IMG/VR virus record: IMGVR_UViG_3300027963_002263
Coordinates: 1 to 47,191 of that record
Direction: 5' to 3' (one strand)
Source: a virus
DNA: 47,191 nt
Part shown: positions 24,404 through 32,686 of the stretch, piece after piece
Layout: the number at the start of each line of letters is the position of its first letter
How positions within the stretch are numbered: the first letter of the stretch is position 1
Position numbers and translations under genes: made by a program
Notes under the pieces: model-generated
What the model saw: only the letters and a program-made list of their open reading frames with translations
What the model was told of the DNA's origin: nothing
Database searches by the model: none

Positions 24404-27400
24404 ATGATAACCTGGAACACACCCCAAGGTAACCTAGGAACAAAAAAAGAGCGTGAGACGACGACTATTCCATTGTCAGCAACTTCTGACGTCGGCGACA
24501 TTACCTATTCAGTAATTGCAGGATCCTTGCCGAGGGGATTGAGATTAATCGGAAATCTTATTAAAGGAAGTCCTTCCGAAGTTAAATCATACACTACTAG
24601 CCGATTCGTTATACGAGCACAAGACAGCAACGACTTAGAAGATAGAACTTTTAGTCTATCAGTCGATGGCGCTGATGCTCCGGAATGGATTACCAAAGAA
24701 GGATATCTGCAGGTTGGCAGCGGTGAAGCTTACTTTGTTCTTGATAATAGCCGGGTAAATTTCCAATTAGAAGCATACGACACCGATGTTATTATTGGCG
24801 ACAAACTAGAATATTATCTTGTACCAATGGGTGGTCAGCTTCCTCCGGGATTAAGTCTTTCTAGAACTGGGGTCATTTCTGGATTTACTGATCCTATATT
24901 TGCTGTTGATTATAACGCTTCTTTAAACGGTGGGTATGACACTGGTGCATTTGACGTAACTCCTATTGATTTTGTTGAAGCAAAGTCTAATGGTTTTGAT
25001 GATTATTTTTATGATAACGTAACTTACGATTATAGTGAGCCTAGTCGCAGTCCTAAAAGGTTAAGCAGAAGTTATTCCTTTGTCATTGCCGTAACAGACG
25101 GCGCAAACGTTATAAGACAAAGTTTTAAAATTTACGTTGTTACAGAAGAATTTTTAAAAGCAGATAACAGTATTGTCCAGATTAGTACAAATGTGTTTAC
25201 TGCCGATGCTTCATCAGATCGAGTACCGTTATGGATAACCGACAGCAATCTTGGTCGCTACAGATCTAATAATTATGTAACATTAATTTTAGATGTGTAT
25301 GATCCTCCTAGCTTGCCAGGAACAATAACGTATTTTGTGTTACCAACAAACAACGATGGATCTCCAAGCGTTACGCCTCCGGGTTTAGAATTAGATAGTG
25401 TTACTGGAGAACTAGCAGGAACAGTACCTTATCAATCTAAGATTAGCAAAACATATTCGTTTACCGTAGAAGCAGTTAATTTTCCTTCTACATTATACAA
25501 TTCTGGATACACACTTGTTGGGAACTGGAATACCTCTATTAATTATTTGCCAGACCAAGCTGTTAGGTATCTCAATTACATATACATCTGCACAAAAGAA
25601 AATAGATCAGTTATTCCGACCAATATTACCTATTGGACTAAAGGCGTGTCTAGTGCGGCAAAAACATTTAATGTTGAGATTGTTGGCGAGATTGAAAGTG
25701 CAGTTTCATGGGTAACTGGCAACGACTTAGGAACTATTAGACCAAATCAAGCAAGCCAGCTATTTGTTCAAGCTGAAACTTTATTATACGGTGGTAGAGC
25801 CAACTATAAAAAAATATCCGGCGACCTTCCTGTTGGAATAGAATTATTATCTGATGGAAAAATTCAAGGTAAGATAAAACAATTTGCCGACGCAGTCGGC
25901 CCCGGGCTAACTAGATTATTCGACGGCGCTGGCGCTCCACCTCCACCCCCAAATGCCGATGGTAGAGCTCATAACCCATTGCGACCTTTGGTTAATTCTG
26001 TTGCACAACCATTTGGAAGATATGGAACCGCAAGATATCTAGACGGCATTTATACTATGGTACCTGGAGTGAATCCTAGAACTATCAGTAACATTGTTGT
26101 AGCAGGACACGGAGAAGATCCAGACCCAACAGGATTTAGCGGATGGTTGTATGCTTGGGGGCAATTTTTAACACACGATTTAGAATTTGCTCGAGAAGGT
26201 ACAATTAACATAGATGTTATTGTTCCTGCAGGTGATACCGAACTTACTCCGGGTAGTCACATTCCTGTTAGAAGAAATGCAGTAGCATTAGGTACCGGGC
26301 CCGGAACAACTGTACCTGCAACGCCAATCAACGAAACAACCGGTTGGTTAGATGCTAGTGTAGTTTATGGTATAGCATATCCGCCCGGTGTACCACAAGG
26401 ACCTACAGCGTTTGCCAATCCTGTAGATCTAAGAGAAGGCGGACAACAGGCAACAACAGGAAAGTTATTAACAAGTTTAAATGGACTATATCCTCCGAAA
26501 AACATCAGTGGAAGATATTTTGTAGGCGATCCTCGAGGCAATGAAAATCCAGACTTATTATCCTGCCACGTGTTAATGATCAGAGATCATAATTGGCACG
26601 TAGATAGAATTTCTGCAGTACATCCAGATGTAGATGGAGAACGATTATATCAACGAGCTAAGTCTCTAGTAATTGCAGAAATGCAAAAAATAACCTACGA
26701 CGAATGGCTACCTAAGATTGTTGGTCCTATTCCAGCGTGGACTTCTTTCAATCCTAATATAGATGCTACAACAAAAATAGAGTTTTCTGCAGCAGCTCTG
26801 CGGTTTGGTCATAGCATAGTATCTAATGCACTTGATCGTATAGACGAAACTGGGAATGTTACAGAAGAATTAGCGTTAGCCGATGCGTTTTTCTTAACCC
26901 CTGCTGAGTTTGAAAGAAACGGTGGGGCAGATGGATTTATGAGAAAGCTGGCAGCAGATGTTTCAAATAAATTAGATGTGCATATTGTTGATGATTTAAG
27001 AAACTTACTAGATGATCCTCCTGCTGCATTAGACCTAGCTGCAACAAACATCCAACGTGGCCGTGATTTAGGTCTTGGTACCTTAAACCAAACAAGAATA
27101 GCCCTTGGGTTAGTACCTTACGAACAGTGGAATCAAATAACATCCGATCCTGCACTTCAAGCTGCATTATCAACTGCTTACGGTGATATTCAGAATGTGG
27201 ATCTATGGATTGGCGGATTGGCTGAAGATAGAGTTACTGGAGCAATGGTTGGGCAAACGTTCCGCACAATTCTCGTCGATCAATTTACAAGACTACGAGA
27301 TGGTGATCAATACTGGTGGGAGAATAGACCGTGGGCTCCTGAAGACCGCGCCTTGCTAGATAATACTACATTGGCAGGACTGATTTTAAGAAATACCAAT

Positions 27401-28615
27401 ACGGTTAGAATGCAGCCTGATGCATTTGTTGCTGTTGAAAGAACAGATTTATATAACGGTGCTTCATTATTAGCCTCACCGATCATAGTACCAGATCCTC
27501 CACTACCGTCGTTTAATATTACATTCGACGGTAGCACAACTACCTTTGATAGAAAATTTACATTTGTAGTAGAAGCCAGTGATGCTTCTGGGTTTTCAAA
27601 GATACAAAGAGAATTTTATTTCACAGTCACTACAGACTCCGATAAAACATTTTCTAACCTATATCTTAAAGCATTTCAATCAAAAGAAAAAAGGTTAGCA
27701 TGGAGTAACTTTATTACCGATGCAAACATTTTCAAACCATCAGATTTGTATAGACCAGGTGATGTAAATTTTGGAGTTCAAACAGAACTTAAAATGTTGT
27801 TATTTGCTGGCATAGAAAGTGCTGCTGCTGAAAAATATATATCAGCCATGGGGCACAATCATTACCGCAAACAAATTTTGTTTGGGGATATTAAAACTGC
27901 AAAAGCGAGAGATCCAGATACACAAGAAACGATTTACGAAGTTGTTTATGTTGACATTAAGGACGACCTAGAAAAAGAATACTATGTTCCTATCGTTCTT
28001 GATCCTGCATTATATATTCTAGGCGCACGACTAGTGGGTCGTCAGAGTATATCTGAAGTAGTTGATTTACCGAATAATATCAACAGTCCGGTATTGGTCA
28101 GCACTTCGGAAATTAAAATAGATAGCGATGTGCCTCTTGTTAGCGATCGAGATCATCAACGAATCTTTCCAAACAGTATCTATAACATGAGAAATAGATT
28201 ATCAGAAATAGGCGAAAGAGATCGTACATACTTGCCGTTATGGATGCGTAGTATTCAAGACGACGCATCATACGAAACTGGGTACGTTAAAGGGTTAATA
28301 CTGTGTTACACTCTTCCAGGCAAATCTCAAGATATTGTTGCCAGGATACAGGCAAAAACCAATTATGCATCAAGAGGCGAGTGGTCTAACACAATCGCCT
28401 ATCAAATTAACGATTCTGTAATATATGCAGGAAATTACTGGACGTGTATTAAAGAAAATCTTAATACCGTACCATCTGCCGGGATTTACTGGATTGAAAA
28501 TTTCAATTTTAGCAATATTAATTTTACAGCAGATCGCTATCTAATTGATATATTAGACGGGGAAATAGAGGATAAATACCTTGCATTTCCGCAACGTGGA
28601 GAAAAACTACCGTGA
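24404..28615 (+). CDS. Tail protein with Ig-like repeats and an inserted animal-type haem peroxidase domain (1403 aa)
   Basis: Residues 1-494 and 1034-1403 are a phage tail protein: at least four putative-Ig units with LPxGLxLxxxGxIxG (SLPRGLRLIG, QLPPGLSLSRTG, PPGLELDSVTG, LPVGIELLSDG) and two CBM5/12-like Trp/Tyr units (about 374-410 and 1326-1365). Residues about 495-1033 are a full animal haem peroxidase (peroxidasin/MPO family). It has WGQFLTHD (distal Gln587, His591, calcium Asp592), TGWLDAS (calcium loop Thr646, Asp650, Ser652), GDPRGNE (catalytic Arg711, Glu714), DGERLYQRAK, RFGHS (proximal His803) and TNIQRGRD (Asn882). MPO Asp94, which esterifies haem, is Thr590. The frame is open across both junctions. 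Expected activity is oxidation of halides or phenols with H2O2, at the virion surface. It overlaps the next gene by 4 bases. Confidence 0.92.
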   Translation: MITWNTPQGNLGTKKERETTTIPLSATSDVGDITYSVIAGSLPRGLRLIGNLIKGSPSEVKSYTTSRFVIRAQDSNDLEDRTFSLSVDGADAPEWITKEGYLQVGSGEAYFVLDNSRVNFQLEAYDTDVIIGDKLEYYLVPMGGQLPPGLSLSRTGVISGFTDPIFAVDYNASLNGGYDTGAFDVTPIDFVEAKSNGFDDYFYDNVTYDYSEPSRSPKRLSRSYSFVIAVTDGANVIRQSFKIYVVTEEFLKADNSIVQISTNVFTADASSDRVPLWITDSNLGRYRSNNYVTLILDVYDPPSLPGTITYFVLPTNNDGSPSVTPPGLELDSVTGELAGTVPYQSKISKTYSFTVEAVNFPSTLYNSGYTLVGNWNTSINYLPDQAVRYLNYIYICTKENRSVIPTNITYWTKGVSSAAKTFNVEIVGEIESAVSWVTGNDLGTIRPNQASQLFVQAETLLYGGRANYKKISGDLPVGIELLSDGKIQGKIKQFADAVGPGLTRLFDGAGAPPPPPNADGRAHNPLRPLVNSVAQPFGRYGTARYLDGIYTMVPGVNPRTISNIVVAGHGEDPDPTGFSGWLYAWGQFLTHDLEFAREGTINIDVIVPAGDTELTPGSHIPVRRNAVALGTGPGTTVPATPINETTGWLDASVVYGIAYPPGVPQGPTAFANPVDLREGGQQATTGKLLTSLNGLYPPKNISGRYFVGDPRGNENPDLLSCHVLMIRDHNWHVDRISAVHPDVDGERLYQRAKSLVIAEMQKITYDEWLPKIVGPIPAWTSFNPNIDATTKIEFSAAALRFGHSIVSNALDRIDETGNVTEELALADAFFLTPAEFERNGGADGFMRKLAADVSNKLDVHIVDDLRNLLDDPPAALDLAATNIQRGRDLGLGTLNQTRIALGLVPYEQWNQITSDPALQAALSTAYGDIQNVDLWIGGLAEDRVTGAMVGQTFRTILVDQFTRLRDGDQYWWENRPWAPEDRALLDNTTLAGLILRNTNTVRMQPDAFVAVERTDLYNGASLLASPIIVPDPPLPSFNITFDGSTTTFDRKFTFVVEASDASGFSKIQREFYFTVTTDSDKTFSNLYLKAFQSKEKRLAWSNFITDANIFKPSDLYRPGDVNFGVQTELKMLLFAGIESAAAEKYISAMGHNHYRKQILFGDIKTAKARDPDTQETIYEVVYVDIKDDLEKEYYVPIVLDPALYILGARLVGRQSISEVVDLPNNINSPVLVSTSEIKIDSDVPLVSDRDHQRIFPNSIYNMRNRLSEIGERDRTYLPLWMRSIQDDASYETGYVKGLILCYTLPGKSQDIVARIQAKTNYASRGEWSNTIAYQINDSVIYAGNYWTCIKENLNTVPSAGIYWIENFNFSNINFTADRYLIDILDGEIEDKYLAFPQRGEKLP
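28571..28578 (+). promoter_or_regulatory. Late promoter-like element GATAAATA
   Basis: GATAAATA inside the last codons of the tail gene, 33 bases before the GTG start of the next structural gene. It is the same octamer as at 4709, 34264, 42625 and 43015. Confidence 0.45.
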
Positions 28616-29364
28616 CTAGCAATATAAACTATACATCAATTGATGAAAACTTTCCTTATCCAGGCCAGGATAACGATACCCAAACCTTTAGAGATAATTT
28701 TGATACGATCAAACAGAGTCTTAGCACAGCCAAAGACGAAATCACTGACTTACAAGATAATACTGCTAAAGTAAATAACGACAACGATTTTGGATTAAAC
28801 ATAATTCAAAATGCAGTGTTACAAAATAATCGAGAACAAAAATGGGATTCTGGACTATCAACTGAAAGTCCAACTACTGTAGATTATGAAAATGGATCTT
28901 ACCAAATTTACAATCTTGGTGCAGACATTACTATGGATTTTTTAAATTTCCCAGGCGATCCAGTTTTTACAGCTGAAACTACTCCAATTGGTGCAGGAAA
29001 AGTCACACTAGAAATTTACGGAAATGGTGGGGCATCGACTCTAGCAACTGCAATCGAAATGGGCAACTCCTACAAAATTACCAGTCTCGGTACTAGCGAT
29101 TTTACAACTTTGGGTGCAGGTACAAATACCATCGGTACCATATTCACTGCCGATGCAGATGGCGGTGTATCCAGCGGTACTGGAACTGCTACATTGATTC
29201 GTAAATTAAATTTCCAAGTATCTGGCACAACTGTAATCAAGAAAGATCCAAACTTTCCAGCAGTTATTGCCATCGAACAACAAGATGACCCTATCTTCAT
29301 TGAGGTTTGGAGACATGATGTAGGTACCATTTTTATGCGTTACCTAGGACTATTTTCAGAATAA
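28612..29364 (+). CDS. Virion structural protein (250 aa, GTG start)
   Basis: It begins at GTG overlapping the stop of the peroxidase tail gene (GTGA). The N terminus (TQTFRDNFDTIKQSL) is a variant of the module that opens three other structural proteins here. A Gly/Thr-rich unit (KITSLGTSDFTTLGAG ... GTIFTADADG) at about 150-185 is a beta element common in phage fibres. The C terminus (DDPIFIEVWRHDVGTIFMRYLG) is compact. It overlaps the next gene by one base. It is the last obvious structural gene of the block; likely baseplate or tail-fibre associated. Confidence 0.75.
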   Translation: MTSNINYTSIDENFPYPGQDNDTQTFRDNFDTIKQSLSTAKDEITDLQDNTAKVNNDNDFGLNIIQNAVLQNNREQKWDSGLSTESPTTVDYENGSYQIYNLGADITMDFLNFPGDPVFTAETTPIGAGKVTLEIYGNGGASTLATAIEMGNSYKITSLGTSDFTTLGAGTNTIGTIFTADADGGVSSGTGTATLIRKLNFQVSGTTVIKKDPNFPAVIAIEQQDDPIFIEVWRHDVGTIFMRYLGLFSE

Positions 29365-29597
29365 TGTTCCATCCATTTGAAGGCGATCTCAGTCAATTAA
29401 AAGACAACGAAGTTGAGGACAAATTGAATGAGCTTAATCGCAAATACTTTCTAGCTGCTCGTTTGGGCAACAGAGAGTTGTTGACACAAATCGCAACTTT
29501 TGTTACAATATATAAACAAGAGATGTCTAAGAGATACCTTTCTAAATCTCAAGGACAATTAGATAACGATTTGGATCAATTAATTAATGTGGACTGA
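29364..29597 (+). CDS. Small conserved phage protein (77 aa)
   Basis: It starts at the TAATG junction. The N terminus MFHPFEGDLSQLKDNEVEDKL and an all-helical, charged remainder match a small family I recall from aquatic T4-like phages without known role. It contains no cysteines or membrane segment. A sigma70 promoter for the next gene lies inside its second half, and the two genes overlap by 11 bases. Confidence 0.7.
   Translation: MFHPFEGDLSQLKDNEVEDKLNELNRKYFLAARLGNRELLTQIATFVTIYKQEMSKRYLSKSQGQLDNDLDQLINVD
29481..29509 (+). promoter_or_regulatory. Sigma70-type promoter inside a gene
   Basis: TTGACA (29481-29486), 17-base spacer, TACAAT (29504-29509). It would transcribe the DnaE-like fragment and the genes after it independently of the late structural block. 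Confidence 0.65.
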
Positions 29598-30063
29598 AAA
29601 TAATACTGAAGCTGAACTAATAGAAGGTGTAATGTTACATGGTCCGGATATTCTGGATCATTGTATAACTTCTGATAGCATAGAAAAATATTTTGATCAA
29701 CTGTCTGTTGAACATCTGTTATACCCAACTCCCAAAAAACAAATTGACAGCACACGCTGGTTCATTCCTCGCGAATATCAAGAAATGGATATAGAGGCGT
29801 ATGTAGTTCAAAACAGTCCTAAAGAAAATTATGAACGTGTAATGCAGGAATTGCAACTGTTTCAACAGAATAATATGATTCCTGTATTAAAAACTATGAA
29901 GTATGTTGTTGATACTCTTAGAAAAAATAATGTAATATGGGGTGTTGGTCGTGGATCCAGTGTAGCAAGTTATGTGCTTCACATTATAGGGGTCCACAAA
30001 ATAGACAGTATTAAATACAATATACCGATAGAAGAATTCTTCAAAGGAGAAAATAATGGGTAA
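29587..30063 (+). CDS. DnaE-like fragment: DNA polymerase III alpha homologue (158 aa)
   Basis: The C-terminal part reads VIWGVGRGSSVASYVLHIIG followed by DSIKYNIPIEEFF, which matches the GRGSGAGSLVAYxLGIT ... PLxYxLLFERFL segment at the start of the bacterial PolIII alpha polymerase core. The N-terminal half has the Tyr/Asp/Lys pattern that precedes it. The PHP domain, the catalytic aspartates and the whole fingers/thumb are absent, so it cannot polymerise. It may be a decoy or a binding module for the host replisome. A sigma70 promoter lies upstream; the stop overlaps the next ATG region by 8 bases. Confidence 0.7.
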   Translation: MWTENNTEAELIEGVMLHGPDILDHCITSDSIEKYFDQLSVEHLLYPTPKKQIDSTRWFIPREYQEMDIEAYVVQNSPKENYERVMQELQLFQQNNMIPVLKTMKYVVDTLRKNNVIWGVGRGSSVASYVLHIIGVHKIDSIKYNIPIEEFFKGENNG

Positions 30064-30283
30064 AGTATACACAAGTGTAAGAGGCAAGGAAATTGACATG
30101 GAAAAGATGGCATTAAAAAATGAAACATTGCCTGCTGTTGGCAATGCTAAGGTTAATGCACGTGGTGACGAATTGGGTGCTGGTGGAAAGATTGTTCGTA
30201 CACGCGAACAAGTTTTACAAGATTATTACAAGAGTAATCCAGCTGCTATGTCAGAAGAAGTGCTAAGTCGCAGAAAGAACTAA
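30056..30283 (+). CDS. Conserved small phage protein (75 aa)
   Basis: A strong AAAGGAGA precedes the ATG. The sequence (GKVYTSVRGKEIDMEKMALKN, NAKVNARGDELGAGGKIV, REQVLQDYY) is one I recognise as a conserved but unassigned family in T4-like cyanophages and relatives. It is basic, soluble and without cysteines. It overlaps the DnaE-like gene by 8 bases and sits one base before the co-chaperonin gene. Confidence 0.8.
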   Translation: MGKVYTSVRGKEIDMEKMALKNETLPAVGNAKVNARGDELGAGGKIVRTREQVLQDYYKSNPAAMSEEVLSRRKN

Positions 30284-30284
30284 T

Positions 30285-30680
30285 ATGTCTCTAGATCCGT
30301 TAAAGTGTCAAATACGTGCTATTAAAAAAGATGTCATAGCTTATAACATGGACTTAGGTGAGCAGGTAACTACCACTGGCATTGTTATTCAAAGTGATGA
30401 CGGCAAAGTCCACGGCATTAAACCACGTTGGTGCCAAGTTTATAAAATCGGGCCAGAACAAACCAGTGTTAAAGTTGGTGACTGGATCCTTGTTGAACAC
30501 GGACGATGGACTCGTAAAATCAAAATTGACGACGGCGAAAGTGTTAAAGAAATCCAAAAAATAGAAGTAAAATCTATTATAGCATCGGCAGATGAAAAAC
30601 CCAACGACTTATATATTGGGACAGAGTTTGCACACGGTGCTAGTACAACAATTCGCCCAGAAGACTTCGGCGCAAGATAA
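30285..30680 (+). CDS. GroES-like co-chaperonin (gp31 type)
   Basis: A 131-aa protein with the GroES beta-barrel pattern: IRAIKKDVIAYN at the start, TTTGIVIQ in place of the GGIVLP strand, KVGDWILVEHGRW in the VKVGDxVLF position, and a C-terminal extension of about 45 residues beyond normal GroES length. The mobile loop (about residues 32-42) would contact GroEL. T4 gp31 plays this role in folding its capsid protein, and large capsid phages often bring their own version. Weak identity keeps the call moderate. The stop overlaps the next ATG. Confidence 0.65.
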   Translation: MSLDPLKCQIRAIKKDVIAYNMDLGEQVTTTGIVIQSDDGKVHGIKPRWCQVYKIGPEQTSVKVGDWILVEHGRWTRKIKIDDGESVKEIQKIEVKSIIASADEKPNDLYIGTEFAHGASTTIRPEDFGAR

Positions 30681-30922
30681 TGCACCTCACAAAGAAAGAT
30701 TGGGATGTCGGCAATATCGCATCCCAAATTCATTCTTTATCAAGACAGTGTTCCAACATCCACAATGATGGCTTCACTGCATTTGAACTCAAAAAAGAAC
30801 TATATCTCTTAAAAGAAATCATCGAACAATCGTTACACGATGCTCCAAACTTTGGCGAATTGGAGACAAGGTGGTTGACAGAACAGGAACAAAAGCGTAT
30901 CATTAAGATATTAAAGTCTTAA
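30680..30922 (+). CDS. Small helical hypothetical protein (80 aa)
   Basis: The ATG overlaps the preceding stop (TAATG). It is all helical in character (FELKKELYLLKEIIEQSL; LTEQEQKRIIKILKS) with one cysteine. A good AAGGAG for the next gene begins at its stop. Unknown function; supported by packing and coding pattern only. Confidence 0.65.
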   Translation: MHLTKKDWDVGNIASQIHSLSRQCSNIHNDGFTAFELKKELYLLKEIIEQSLHDAPNFGELETRWLTEQEQKRIIKILKS

Positions 30923-30931
30923 GGAGAAGCT

Positions 30932-31309
30932 GTGACTAACCCATTTCGCGATCAAGAAAAATTCATGCGGGCCTGCGACCAATCGGTCGAAGGTTTCAAT
31001 CAAGAACAATTTAAATTATATCTCAGTTTAATAGAAGAAGAATTTAAAGAGTTACAAGTTGCAATTAATAATACTGATCAATTAGAAACATTAGATGCAT
31101 TAATCGACATCTTGGTAGTTACTATTGGCTCTATACATAGTATGGGTGCAGATGCTGAAGGTGCATGGAAAGAAGTTATGAGTACCAACTTTGCTAAAAT
31201 TGACAAAGATACCGGCAAAGTTCGTAAACGTGAAGATGGCAAAGTATTAAAGCCTGTGGGTTGGGAACCTCCCAATCTTAAACCATTTGTTAAAGGAGAA
31301 CCACAATGA
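30932..31309 (+). CDS. MazG-like NTP pyrophosphohydrolase (GTG start)
   Basis: A 125-aa all-alpha protein of the MazG/HisE superfamily, which hydrolyses nucleoside triphosphates to monophosphates. The metal-binding ExxE and ExxD signatures are visible as LIEEEFKEL (about 34-42) and ETLDALIDILVV (about 50-61). GTG 30932 follows AAGGAG by 6 bases. Phages use such enzymes to clear dNTPs or to lower host (p)ppGpp. It lies ahead of the replication and nucleotide genes and overlaps the next ORF by 4 bases. Confidence 0.75.
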   Translation: MTNPFRDQEKFMRACDQSVEGFNQEQFKLYLSLIEEEFKELQVAINNTDQLETLDALIDILVVTIGSIHSMGADAEGAWKEVMSTNFAKIDKDTGKVRKREDGKVLKPVGWEPPNLKPFVKGEPQ

Positions 31310-31542
31310 ACGATCATGAACAAAATATAGAAATTATGAAGGACCTTAGAGGTAAACTCGATGCTGTGATTAACAAAGAAAATGTCAAACACCCAGATCC
31401 AATCAAGCACAAGTATATTAGTTTTATCAAAAGTGCATTTAGAATTGCGGCAGGGTTAGCATTGGGCTTTGGATATCTGCAGGCTGCAGGCGGTCTGTTG
31501 GTGTTAGCAGAAGTATTAGGTGTTGCTGAGGAGATGGTGTGA
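31306..31542 (+). CDS. Small membrane protein (78 aa)
   Basis: ATGA overlap with the MazG-like gene. A charged N-terminal helix is followed by one hydrophobic stretch (AFRIAAGLALGFGYLQAAGGLLVLAEVLG, about 47-74, two short or one long segment). No signal peptidase site is seen. It overlaps another small membrane protein gene downstream. Function unknown. Confidence 0.65.
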   Translation: MNDHEQNIEIMKDLRGKLDAVINKENVKHPDPIKHKYISFIKSAFRIAAGLALGFGYLQAAGGLLVLAEVLGVAEEMV

Positions 31543-31772
31543 ATATAGATGTTGAAAATGCCGCTAGTTTTTTAGCAGGCAGTATTTTATTCAGTATTGC
31601 GTTAGTTGTGTTTATCATTGGGTGTGTTGTTGTTAACAACATCATACACAAATATTGGAAACCTGTTAACCTGTTTACCCCAGACAGTTGGAAAGGATTC
31701 TTTCCGCCGCCTGAGATAAGATACATTGAACCAGAAATGAACAAGCCAACTTCTCCAAAGGAAACTAAATGA
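31539..31772 (+). CDS. Small single-pass membrane protein (77 aa, GTG start)
   Basis: It begins at GTG overlapping the preceding stop (GTGA). A strong membrane segment (ILFSIALVVFIIGCVVV, about 16-33) is followed by a cytoplasm-side tail rich in Pro and charge. It overlaps the clamp-loader gene by 4 bases. Function unknown; the pair of tiny membrane proteins just upstream of replication genes may be membrane-takeover factors. Confidence 0.65.
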   Translation: MNIDVENAASFLAGSILFSIALVVFIIGCVVVNNIIHKYWKPVNLFTPDSWKGFFPPPEIRYIEPEMNKPTSPKETK

Positions 31773-32686
31773 AAGAATTATGGGTAGAGAAATATCGTCC
31801 TAAGACCATAGAAGGCTATGTGTTTCGAGATGATCACCAACGTAAACAAATTCAAACTTGGATTAAAGATCAATCTATTCCGCATTTGATTTTCAGTGGT
31901 ACTGCTGGTATTGGCAAAACTACTATGGCAAAGATTTTAATTTCCGAGCTTGGAATTGAAGATTATGATGTGCTTGAGATTAATGCAAGTCGCACAAACT
32001 CGGTAGATGATGTCCGAGACAAAATTGTAAACTTTGTACAGATGATTCCGTTTGGTCCTTTTAAGGTAGTACTATTAGATGAAGCAGATTACTTGTCTCC
32101 AAATGCTCAAGCGGCACTTCGCGGTGTTATGGAAGAATATCACACCACAGCACGATTTATTCTTACTTGCAACTATCCTAACAGAATCATTCCTGCTTTG
32201 CATAGTCGATGCCAAGGCTTTCACATTGAGCGAGTCGATCTTACTGAGTTTACCGCTCGTGTTGCTACTATACTCGTTGAAGAAAACATTGACTTCAATC
32301 TTGACACATTAGACAATTATGTTAGAGTTGCCTATCCTGATTTGCGTAAATGTATTAATCTTGTACAACAAAATTGTCAAGAAGGTAAATTAGTTGAAGC
32401 TCACGCAGGCGATGCCGGAGAACAAGAATGGAAGTTCTCTATGGTTGAACTGTTCAAGGCTGGAAAAATTACAGAAGCTCGTAAGATGTTATGTGGTAAA
32501 CTTCGTGCAGAAGAAATGGAAGAAGTATATCGTTGGTTGTATGATAACTTAGAAATCTTTGGTGATGACAAAAATCAAGATAGTGCTATTATCATTATCA
32601 AACAAGGAATGGTAGATCATACTGTTTGTGTTGATTCTGAAGTTAATCTTGCAGCCACTTTGGTAAAACTAGCACGATTGTCATGA
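31769..32686 (+). CDS. 44: Sliding-clamp loader ATPase (T4 gp44 type)
   Basis: A 305-aa AAA+ protein that loads the sliding clamp at primer-template junctions. It shows Walker A GTAGIGKT (44-51), Walker B LLDEAD (102-107), sensor 1 TCN (133-135) and the SRC arginine-finger box (146-148), followed by the lid and a C-terminal collar domain with a DLRKCIN sensor-2 helix. The N terminus WVEKYRPK is diagnostic for RFC/gp44 small subunits. The partner gp62 and clamp gp45 are not in this window. It is coupled to the dCMP deaminase gene by an ATGA overlap. Confidence 0.95.
   Translation: MKELWVEKYRPKTIEGYVFRDDHQRKQIQTWIKDQSIPHLIFSGTAGIGKTTMAKILISELGIEDYDVLEINASRTNSVDDVRDKIVNFVQMIPFGPFKVVLLDEADYLSPNAQAALRGVMEEYHTTARFILTCNYPNRIIPALHSRCQGFHIERVDLTEFTARVATILVEENIDFNLDTLDNYVRVAYPDLRKCINLVQQNCQEGKLVEAHAGDAGEQEWKFSMVELFKAGKITEARKMLCGKLRAEEMEEVYRWLYDNLEIFGDDKNQDSAIIIIKQGMVDHTVCVDSEVNLAATLVKLARLS

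Noticed and set aside
24404-28615. Peroxidase as an assembly artefact from eukaryotic DNA
   Set aside because: The frame is open across both junctions, the Ig unit is resumed precisely on the far side, and AT content and codon choice look like the flanking phage sequence; read mapping would still be needed for proof.
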